NCBI GenBank assembly: GCA_020442225.1
Contig: JAGRKR010000282.1
Coordinates: 3,761 to 23,241 of the forward strand
DNA length: 19,481 bases
DNA from: Hyphomicrobiaceae bacterium
Lineage (GTDB): Bacteria > Pseudomonadota > Alphaproteobacteria > Rhizobiales > Hyphomicrobiaceae
Direction of reading: 5' to 3'
The position numbers and the translations under genes were made by a program. Shown here piece by piece: positions 13,639 through 19,481 of this stretch (position 1 is its first letter; the number at the start of each line of letters is the position of its first letter). Below the pieces are notes generated by a model. It was not told the DNA's origin, made no database searches, and saw only the letters and a program-made list of their open reading frames with translations.

Positions 13639-15015
13639 ATGCATCGCACGCGACTGACAACTCGTCTTCGGAGCTTTCGACGCAATGCCTCTGGCGCCAC
13701 GGCGATCGCCTTCGCGCTGCTCCTGGTGGTGCTCTGCGCCGGTGCCGGCATGGCGGTCGATTTCGGCAGCGCGATCATGATGCGCACGCGCCTGCAAGGC
13801 GCATTGGATGCCGCCCTGCTGGCAGGCGCCCGCGCCTACCTCGCCCGGGCTGGCAGCGAAGTCGACGTCATTCCCGCGACAATGGAAAGCAACTGGGGCG
13901 AGGCGGGCGGCCTGACGCCGACCGTGACCTACACGCTCGACAGCTCCGGCACGCTCAGGGGCGTCGCCCGGGTCGACATTCCCGCCACCTTCACGCGCGT
14001 GATCGGTTACGAGTCGATCCCCGTCGAGGTGCAGACCGACCTGACCTTCGGCCTCGGCAAGCTCGATCTGGCGCTGGTTCTCGACTCGACAGGCTCCATG
14101 ATGGGCAGCAAGCTGTCCGGTGCGCAGAGCGCCGCCAAAGGCCTGATCGACCAGATCTACTCGGTCTCCGGCGCCGATACCAAAGTCCGCGTCGGGCTGG
14201 TGCCCTTCGGACAATACGTCAACGTCGGCCTGCAGTACCGGCGGGAACCGTGGATGCAGGTCCCCGACGACTACACGCAAACCGGTGAGACCTGCGGCAC
14301 CGTTACGCCCATCATCTCCTCGAGCAACTGCCGCACGGTCTCCGGCACCTGCACCAACGACGGCCTCCCCTACACGTGCTCGTGGACCGAATGCGACAAC
14401 GTCTACGGCCCGCCGGTGTACCAGTGCACGCCGACCACCACGACCTACACCTGGAGCGGCTGCGTCGGTTCGCGCAACTCGCCCCTCGACGTGACGGTGA
14501 CGGCAGACTCGAGCAATCGCGTGCCCGGCATCATGAATACCGCATGCCCGAGCCCGCTTGCCCGTCTCACGGCCGACCAGCGCGCCATCAAGTCCCAGAT
14601 CGATGCCATGGTGGCGACCGGAGATACCTATATTCCCGCGGGGTTGCTCTGGGGCTGGCGCGTGCTCTCCGCCGGCGCGCCCTTCTCCGATGGCACCACC
14701 TCGGGCGGAACGCGCCGCGCGATGGTGCTCATGACCGACGGCGCCAACACCAGATCGGCGACCTATCCCGGGCACGACGGCACGAACGTCTCGACGGCCA
14801 ATACGACCACCGAGACCCTGTGCGCACGCATCAAGGCGTCGGGCGTAGAGATCTATACCATCGCCTTCGACGTGACCGACCGCACCGTCATCGACCTGAT
14901 GACGCGCTGCGCCTCGTCGACCGCCCACTACTACACGGCGGCGACGGTGAGCGACCTGCATGCGGCTTTCGATGGCATCGGCCGCTCGCTGACGGCGATC
15001 CGTCTGTCGAAGTAG
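13639..15015 (+). CDS. TadG-like pilus assembly / von Willebrand factor A domain protein
   Basis: A 458-residue envelope protein. The N-terminus (residues 17-64, ASGATAIAFALLLVVLCAG then DFGSAIMMRTRLQGALDAAL) is the TadE/TadG-like membrane anchor of Flp/Tad systems. A von Willebrand A domain follows, with MIDAS motif DSTGS (149-153), the threonine region TYIPAGL (330-336) and MTDGANT (365-371). Between the first and second MIDAS elements lies an insert of about 85 residues (219-303) with eight cysteines, rich in Thr and Ser, probably disulfide-linked outside the membrane. It is likely a surface or periplasmic adhesion or pilus-associated protein. The start is the ATG at 13639, giving the basic leader MHRTRLTTRLRSFRRN; the ribosome site is weak (GGAAAG about seven bases upstream). 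No other tad genes are in the window, so this is an isolated copy. The frame is open far upstream only as antisense of the crotonase gene. Confidence 0.88.
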   Translation: MHRTRLTTRLRSFRRNASGATAIAFALLLVVLCAGAGMAVDFGSAIMMRTRLQGALDAALLAGARAYLARAGSEVDVIPATMESNWGEAGGLTPTVTYTLDSSGTLRGVARVDIPATFTRVIGYESIPVEVQTDLTFGLGKLDLALVLDSTGSMMGSKLSGAQSAAKGLIDQIYSVSGADTKVRVGLVPFGQYVNVGLQYRREPWMQVPDDYTQTGETCGTVTPIISSSNCRTVSGTCTNDGLPYTCSWTECDNVYGPPVYQCTPTTTTYTWSGCVGSRNSPLDVTVTADSSNRVPGIMNTACPSPLARLTADQRAIKSQIDAMVATGDTYIPAGLLWGWRVLSAGAPFSDGTTSGGTRRAMVLMTDGANTRSATYPGHDGTNVSTANTTTETLCARIKASGVEIYTIAFDVTDRTVIDLMTRCASSTAHYYTAATVSDLHAAFDGIGRSLTAIRLSK

Positions 15016-15059
15016 GCGGCGATACCCGCTCTCTGATCAACCTGAGTGTGACCGGCGCC

Positions 15060-15452
15060 CTAGCCGCCACCCGGCGTGATGCCGATCGCCACGCAACAGC
15101 CCGGCCAGGCCGCCAGGAGTTGCAACACGAAACCGAGGACGACGGCGACCATGCCGGCATAGACGACGCGATAGCGCAGCCCGGTGTAGACCCGCCGCGT
15201 CTGGTCGATTTCGTGCTCGGCGCGGCGGCGGCGCATGTCGGCGCTCATCTCGTAATGGCGCTGCATCGCCGGATTGGCATCGCGCGTGGCGCGCTGGAGG
15301 TGTGCGTAGGCCTGGTCCTGACGCGCCCGCGCCGCCTCGATCGCCAGCTCCCTGGCCTCGTGACGCTGGGCAATCAGCCATTCCCAGGCGATGAGGCCGA
15401 AGCCGACGATGTCGAACACGAGTCCGGCGACCTGCAACCATGCCTGGCTCAT
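15060..15452 (-). CDS. Small two-helix membrane protein, unknown function
   Basis: A 130-residue protein I cannot assign to a named family. A membrane helix spans about residues 8-27 (VAGLVFDIVGFGLIAWEWLI). A long, highly charged, Ala/Arg/Glu/Gln-rich middle (28-92) is probably helical or coiled coil. A second membrane helix spans about 98-118 (YAGMVAVVLGFVLQLLAAW), followed by a short tail PGCCVAIGITPGGG. I chose the ATG at 15452 because GAGGGG stands six bases upstream; in-frame starts at 15458 and 15470 are possible, the latter overlapping the dehydrogenase gene. It lies ten bases after the FAD dehydrogenase stop, so the two are probably cotranscribed. It converges on the tadG-like gene with 44 bases between. 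Membrane topology is well supported; the role is unknown. Confidence 0.75.
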   Translation of the reverse strand: MSQAWLQVAGLVFDIVGFGLIAWEWLIAQRHEARELAIEAARARQDQAYAHLQRATRDANPAMQRHYEMSADMRRRRAEHEIDQTRRVYTGLRYRVVYAGMVAVVLGFVLQLLAAWPGCCVAIGITPGGG

Positions 15453-15462
15453 GATCATCCCC

Positions 15463-16905
15463 TCAGACAACCTTGCCGGGATTGAGAATCCCCTTCGGGT
15501 CGAACGCCGCCTTGATGGCGCGCATCAGGTCCATCTCGACGTTGCTCTTGGCGGCTGCCAGCTCCTCCCGCTTCATGCGGCCGATGCCGTGCTCCGCCGA
15601 GATCGAGCCGTTCATGGAGATCACCAGCCCGTGCACCGCATTCATGATCTCGTCCCAGCGCGCCAGAAAGGCCTTGGTATCGGCGCCGACAGGCTGGGCC
15701 ACGTTGTAGTGAATGTTGCCGTCGCCGAAATGACCGAGTGCGACCGGCCGAGCGCCCGGACACAACCCCGCCACGAGCTCGTCGGCGCGGCGAATAAACT
15801 CGGGTATGCGGGCAATCGGCACGGAAACGTCGTGCTTGACGTTGCCACCGAACGACTTCTGCGCCTCCGAGATGGCCTCGCGCAGCCGCCAGAGCGCATT
15901 GGCCTGCGTCAGCGACGTGGCGATGACGGCGTCGCGCAGCAGCCCTTCGCCGAACGCCTCCTCGAGAAGCTGCTCCATGATGGCGTGCGCGCTGCCGTCC
16001 TCCTTCAGCCCGGAGACCTCGAGCACGATGTACCAGGGGTGCACGGCGTCGAAGGGATCGCGCGTGCCCTCGATCACGTTGAGCACCGTCTCGACGCAGA
16101 TGCGGGCCAGCAGCTCGAAGCCGGTCAGGCTGCTGCCGGCGCGATCCTGCGCCATGGTGAACAGCCTCAGCGCCGTCTCCGGGCTGTCGATCGCCACCAT
16201 GGCCGTGGCACGCTCGGCCGGCAGCGGCAGCAGGCGCAGCACCGCCGCCGTGATGATCCCGAGCGTCCCCTCCGCGCCGATGAAGAGGTCCTTGAGATCG
16301 TAGCCCGTGTTGTCCTTCTTGAGCGCCTTGAGGCCGTTCCACACGCGCCCATCGGCGAGCACGACCTCGAGCCCGAGCACCTGGGCCCGCGCATTGCCAT
16401 AGGCCAGCACGTTGACGCCGCCGGCATTGGTCGAGAGGTTGCCGCCGATGCGACAGGTCCCTTCCGAGGGCAGGGACAGCGCATAGAGCCGGCCGGCCTT
16501 CGCCGCCGCGTCCTGGGCCTCGGCCAGCGTCACGCCGGCCTCCACGGTCATGCTGTAGCCGGTGGCGTCGATGGCCCGGATGCGGTTCATGCGCGCGAGG
16601 CTCAGCACGACCTCGGTGCCGGTCTCGTCCGGAACCTGCCCGCCGACGAGCCCGGTGTTGCCGGATTGGGGCACGATGGCAGTGCCCGTCTCGTCGGCCA
16701 CCTTGAGAATGGCCGCGACCTGCTCGGTCGAATTGGGCCTGAGAACCGCCAGCGCCGTGCCGAAATACTTGTCCCGCCACTCCCGCACATAGGGAAGCTG
16801 CTGGTCGGGATCGACGAGCACGTGCTCCGGGCCGACGATATCGGCGAAACGCTTCAGCAGGGCGTCCTTCGCGGCGCCCGAAACCGGCTTGGTCGACTTC
16901 TGCAT
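15463..16905 (-). CDS. FAD-linked D-2-hydroxyacid dehydrogenase (GlcD/D-lactate/D-2-hydroxyglutarate type)
   Basis: A 480-residue flavoprotein of the VAO/GlcD family. The FAD-binding PCMH-type domain includes VPQSGNTGLVGGQVP (78-92), LPSEGTCRIGGNLSTNAGG (145-163) and IGAEGTLGIITAAVLRL (209-225). The C-terminal substrate domain has KHDVSVPI (357-364), the metal-site motif GHFGDGNIHYN (391-401) and SAEHGIGRMKREEL (436-449), ending in LNPGKVV. Such enzymes oxidise D-lactate, glycolate, D-2-hydroxyglutarate or similar acids to 2-keto acids and pass electrons to a quinone, ETF or cytochrome; the substrate cannot be fixed here. I chose the ATG at 16905, with AGGAG 11 bases upstream, because it gives family length. 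A GTG at 17004 overlapping the sua5 stop would add 33 unconserved residues. It lies downstream of sua5 and just before the small membrane gene. Confidence 0.93.
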   Translation of the reverse strand: MQKSTKPVSGAAKDALLKRFADIVGPEHVLVDPDQQLPYVREWRDKYFGTALAVLRPNSTEQVAAILKVADETGTAIVPQSGNTGLVGGQVPDETGTEVVLSLARMNRIRAIDATGYSMTVEAGVTLAEAQDAAAKAGRLYALSLPSEGTCRIGGNLSTNAGGVNVLAYGNARAQVLGLEVVLADGRVWNGLKALKKDNTGYDLKDLFIGAEGTLGIITAAVLRLLPLPAERATAMVAIDSPETALRLFTMAQDRAGSSLTGFELLARICVETVLNVIEGTRDPFDAVHPWYIVLEVSGLKEDGSAHAIMEQLLEEAFGEGLLRDAVIATSLTQANALWRLREAISEAQKSFGGNVKHDVSVPIARIPEFIRRADELVAGLCPGARPVALGHFGDGNIHYNVAQPVGADTKAFLARWDEIMNAVHGLVISMNGSISAEHGIGRMKREELAAAKSNVEMDLMRAIKAAFDPKGILNPGKVV

Positions 16906-17000
16906 TTCTCGATCTGCTCCTGGCGGATTGACGACGGGTCGGCGGTCATGTCCCGCGAGCCGCAGATTAGCGCGGATCACGTCCGATCGCACGGGGGCCG

Positions 17001-17978
17001 TCACACCCCCTCATCGCGGGGCGCCGGACGGGGCGCGGCCGCCCGTCGGAGCCGGTCGTTGATCGCCTCGCCGAGGCCCGTGCCGGGGATCGTGGCAACG
17101 GCGATGGAGCCGACGCCCGCGGCATCCAGCTGGCGCAAGGCTGCGAACAGATTGGCGGCCGCCTCGACGAGATCGCCGTGCGGGCTCAGGTTGATGCACG
17201 GGCCGTCATGCGGCGGCGTGTCGGCCCCGAACGCCAGCAGCGCCTCGCCCGGCCGGACGGCGCGCGCATCGAGCCGGACGGCAGCCCGCGGCGCATAATG
17301 GCTCGCGAGCTGACCCGGCGATTGCGGCCTCGTCTCCTCGTCGAGCCGGCGCCCGAGAGGCTGGCCGAGCGCCGCAGCGATACGCTCTGACGGCACGCCG
17401 CCCGGGCGCAGCAGCACAGGCTCCGCCCCGGACAGGTCGACCACCGTCGACTCGACGCCGACCTCGCTGGCGCCGCCATCCAGGATGACGTCGATACGCG
17501 CGCCGAGATCGGCGGCGACGTGGGCCGCCGTCGTCGGGCTGACATGGCCCGAGCGGTTGGCCGATGGCGCAGCCACCGGCACGCCTGCCGCGCGGATCAG
17601 CGCCAGAGCCACGGGATGGGAGGGAATGCGGACGGCGATGGTTTCGAGGCCACAGGTCACGAGATCGGAGACCGGACACTGCGGCACACGCCGCAGCACG
17701 AGCGTCAACGGTCCCGGCCAGAACGCCGCCGCCAGCGCCTTGGCCCGCGCGTCGAGCACCGCCAGGCCCGCCACCTCCGCGTCCGCAGCGACGTGCACGA
17801 TCAATGGATTGAAGCTCGGCCGCCCCTTCGCCTCGTAGATGCGCGCCACCGCACGCCCGTCGCGCGCGTCAGCGCCGAGGCCGTAGACGGTTTCGGTCGG
17901 AAATGCGACGAGGCCGCCGGCCTTGAGAGCCGCCGCAGCCACGCACAGTCCCTCGGGATCGGCCTTCACAACGCGCAT
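17001..17978 (-). CDS. sua5: L-threonylcarbamoyladenylate synthase, Sua5/YrdC/YciO family
   Basis: A 325-residue two-domain Sua5-type enzyme. The YrdC domain (about residues 10-200) has LKAGGLVAFPTETVYGLGAD, the KGRPSFNPLIVHV loop with the Lys/Arg and Ser/Asn that bind ATP and bicarbonate-derived groups, FWPGPLTLVL, and VAAPSANRSGHVSPT. It continues VGVESTVVDLSG and LLRPGGVPSERI. The linker has SPGQLASHYAPRAAVRL, the typical bridge to the Sua5 C-terminal domain (about 230-315). It makes threonylcarbamoyl-AMP for t6A37 modification of ANN-decoding tRNAs and is normally essential. I chose the ATG at 17978, whose product starts like other family members; a TTG at 18014 would add 12 residues without a ribosome site. 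A TTGACA at 18014-18009 on this strand resembles a -35 but has no good -10. It is the first gene of the leftward group. Confidence 0.95.
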   Translation of the reverse strand: MRVVKADPEGLCVAAAALKAGGLVAFPTETVYGLGADARDGRAVARIYEAKGRPSFNPLIVHVAADAEVAGLAVLDARAKALAAAFWPGPLTLVLRRVPQCPVSDLVTCGLETIAVRIPSHPVALALIRAAGVPVAAPSANRSGHVSPTTAAHVAADLGARIDVILDGGASEVGVESTVVDLSGAEPVLLRPGGVPSERIAAALGQPLGRRLDEETRPQSPGQLASHYAPRAAVRLDARAVRPGEALLAFGADTPPHDGPCINLSPHGDLVEAAANLFAALRQLDAAGVGSIAVATIPGTGLGEAINDRLRRAAAPRPAPRDEGV

Positions 17979-18071
17979 CGCCTGCCAAGTCGTCGAGTTC
18001 GCGCTCGTTGTCAATACGTCGGGTCACGATGCGGGGCTGCATGCGGCCGGCGCGGCCCGCGCGAGGGCGAT

Positions 18072-18092
18072 GGCCAGGGCTTGGCCCTGGCC
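18072..18092. promoter_or_regulatory. Perfect 9-bp inverted repeat in a divergent promoter region
   Basis: GGCCAGGGC (18072-18080) and GCCCTGGCC (18084-18092) are exact inverse complements separated by TTG. It sits midway between the divergent sua5 and acyl-CoA dehydrogenase starts, about 70 bases before the latter. It could be an operator for a dimeric regulator or an RNA hairpin; no T-run follows on either strand. Confidence 0.45.
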
Positions 18093-18161
18093 CCGCTTCG
18101 GCCTAAGCTCCGTGGTCACTATGCGCCCGTCGCACCCAACGTTCAACGAGAGGGTCGTCTC

Positions 18162-19481
18162 ATGCCTTACCAGGCGCCGGTCGAGGATATCCTGAGTGCT
18201 CTCGAGACGGCCGGCGGGCTGTCGGACCTGATCGCCCGCGGCATCATCGATGTCGACCAGGACACGGTGCGCGCCGTGCTCGAGGAGGCCGGCCGTTTCG
18301 CGGCGGAGGTGCTGGCGCCGCTCAATGTGCCGGGCGACCGTGGCGCCTCGCGGCTCGCCGATGGCCAGGTGGTGACGCCGGACGGCTGGCAGGCGGCCTA
18401 TCGCGCCTTCGTCGAAGGGGGCTGGGGGGCGCTGCCCGGCCCGGTCGAGTACGGCGGCCAGGGCCTGCCGTCGCTCGTGTCCATGGCCGTCTCGGAGATG
18501 TGGAACGCCTCAAATCTCGCCTTCGGCCTCTGCCCGCTGCTGACCCAGGGCGCTGTCGATGCGCTGATGCTGCGCGGCAGCGACGAGCTCAAGGCCCGCT
18601 ATCTGCCAAAGCTCGTCTCCGGCGAGTGGAGCGGCACCATGAACCTGACGGAGCCGCAGGCCGGCTCCGACCTCGGCGCACTCACCACCAGAGCCGAGCC
18701 TCAGTCCGACGGCACTTATCGCATCCGCGGCACCAAGATCTTCATCACCTACGGCGAGCACACGCTCACCGACAACATCGTGCACATGGTGCTGGCGCGC
18801 CTGCCCGATGCCCCCGCCGGCACGCGAGGCATTTCCTTCTTCCTCGTGCCGAAGATGCTCGTCGCCGCGGACGGCACGATCGCGGGTCCCAACGACGTGC
18901 GATGCGTCGGCATCGAGCACAAGCTCGGCATCCACGCCAGCCCCACCTGCGTCATGTCCTATGGCGAGAAGGACGGCGCCGTCGGCTATCTCGTGGGGGA
19001 GCCGCACCGCGGGTTGCAGGTCATGTTCATCATGATGAACGCCGCGCGCCTCGCCGTCGGCGTGCAAGGGGTCGCCATCGCCGAGCGCGCCACGCAGAAG
19101 GCCGCACAGTACGCAGCCGAGCGCCGCCAGGGTCGCGCCATCGGCCAGAGCGGCGACGGCATGAGCCCGATCGTCGCCCACCCGGACGTGCGCCGGACCC
19201 TCCTGACCATGCGGGCGCTGACCGGCGCGGCGCGCGCCATCTGCCTCGCCACGGCGCGCGAGATCGACATCTCCCACCGTTCGGGCGATGCCTCGGAACG
19301 CCAGGCGGCGAGCGACCGCGCCGCATTGCTCACGCCCGTCGCCAAGGCATTTTCGACCGACATCGGCGTCGATGTCGCCTCGATCGGTGTGCAGGTGCAT
19401 GGCGGAATGGGCTACATAGAGGAAACCGGCGCAGCGTCGCTGCTGCGCGACGCCCGAATCGCGCCGATCTATGAGGGAACG
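18162..19481 (+). CDS. Acyl-CoA dehydrogenase, DmdC-like long type (3' partial)
   Basis: The frame from the ATG at 18162 is open to the right edge without a stop (440 codons). The ATG is preceded by GAGAGGG with seven bases of spacing. The protein begins MPYQAPVEDILSALETAGGL, the short N-terminal segment typical of the roughly 590-residue acyl-CoA dehydrogenases that include DmdC (methylmercaptopropionyl-CoA dehydrogenase). It continues with GALPGPVEYGGQGLPSLV, MNLTEPQAGSDLGALTTRAE (FAD/substrate signature), RGTKIFITYGEHTLTDNIVH, GIEHKLGIHASPTCVM, VQVHGGMGYIEETGAASLLR and ARIAPIYEGT; the Glu of YEGT is the catalytic base and stands three residues from the edge. About 150 C-terminal residues are missing. 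It oxidises an acyl-CoA to an enoyl-CoA with electron transfer to ETF. It is divergent from sua5. A DMSP-type substrate is possible but not shown; many homologues act on other acyl-CoAs. Confidence 0.93.
   Translation, partial: MPYQAPVEDILSALETAGGLSDLIARGIIDVDQDTVRAVLEEAGRFAAEVLAPLNVPGDRGASRLADGQVVTPDGWQAAYRAFVEGGWGALPGPVEYGGQGLPSLVSMAVSEMWNASNLAFGLCPLLTQGAVDALMLRGSDELKARYLPKLVSGEWSGTMNLTEPQAGSDLGALTTRAEPQSDGTYRIRGTKIFITYGEHTLTDNIVHMVLARLPDAPAGTRGISFFLVPKMLVAADGTIAGPNDVRCVGIEHKLGIHASPTCVMSYGEKDGAVGYLVGEPHRGLQVMFIMMNAARLAVGVQGVAIAERATQKAAQYAAERRQGRAIGQSGDGMSPIVAHPDVRRTLLTMRALTGAARAICLATAREIDISHRSGDASERQAASDRAALLTPVAKAFSTDIGVDVASIGVQVHGGMGYIEETGAASLLRDARIAPIYEGT

Noticed and set aside
12351..14288. 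A 645-codon open frame on the + strand across the crotonase and tadG-like genes
   Set aside because: It is antisense or out of frame to four well-supported genes, has Arg/His/Gln-rich composition typical of shadow frames in GC-rich DNA, and shows no ribosome site or recognisable motif.
15391..17298. A 635-codon open frame on the + strand opposite the dehydrogenase and sua5
   Set aside because: It is a shadow of the opposite strand: both genes beneath it have complete family motifs, and this frame has none.
17992..18014. TTGACA on the - strand before sua5 as a promoter
   Set aside because: A consensus -35, but no acceptable -10 at 16-18 bases, and it overlaps the possible TTG start. Kept only as a remark.
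18500..19474. A 324-codon + frame at the right end
   Set aside because: Arg/His-rich frame-shifted shadow. The real gene is the frame starting at 18162, which carries all acyl-CoA dehydrogenase motifs.

Overview
The window is one contiguous piece of a GC-rich chromosome, most likely from an alphaproteobacterium of the Hyphomicrobiales/Rhizobiales kind. The basis is the strong G/C third-position bias in every gene, an FYDLN-type zinc-ribbon protein (a family I associate with Alphaproteobacteria), a TctCBA transporter with a Bug-type binding protein, and a stand-alone TadG-like pilus protein. I see no rRNA, tRNA, CRISPR array, insertion sequence, phage gene or attachment site. Fifteen genes are complete, and two more are cut by the window edges.

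Left part (1-1771): the 3' end of a cysteine hydrolase of the isochorismatase family runs into a convergent patatin-like phospholipase. Their stop codons share a CTAG tetranucleotide. A 300-base gene-free stretch follows, with a plausible promoter reading rightwards.

Transport and hydrolysis operon (2072-6739, + strand): tctC (binding protein), tctB and tctA (membrane subunits), then a sulfatase-superfamily hydrolase one base after the tctA stop. The hydrolase has no signal peptide. The simplest reading is that an anionic substrate is captured in the periplasm, imported intact and hydrolysed in the cytosol. A strong hairpin after tctC may set a high binding-protein:channel ratio. Next comes chaA, a Ca2+(Na+)/H+ antiporter, which may have its own control region.

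Centre (7982-9750): a CspA-type cold shock gene lies in a stretch rich in potential hairpins. It is followed by the FYDLN zinc-ribbon/acidic protein and, convergently, a secreted thermonuclease, with a likely bidirectional terminator between the last two.

Acyl-CoA operon (9840-13382, - strand), in transcription order: crotonase/enoyl-CoA hydratase-like protein, a 112-residue protein of unknown function, acyl-CoA dehydrogenase, class III CoA-transferase. Gaps are 3, 26 and 34 bases. Together they look like a pathway that activates a carboxylic acid by CoA transfer, desaturates it and then hydrates or otherwise processes it; the substrate is not visible from sequence. A TadG/von Willebrand A protein is read divergently from this operon.

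Right part (15060-19481): a small membrane protein, an FAD-linked D-2-hydroxyacid dehydrogenase and the tRNA t6A enzyme Sua5/TsaC form a leftward set. Divergent from it is a second acyl-CoA dehydrogenase of the DmdC-like type. It has no stop codon inside the window and runs off the right edge just after its catalytic-glutamate motif.

I found no clear new defence or mobile system. The most interesting points are the TctCBA-sulfatase coupling, the unknown 112-residue protein inside the acyl-CoA operon, and a crotonase lacking the second catalytic acid.
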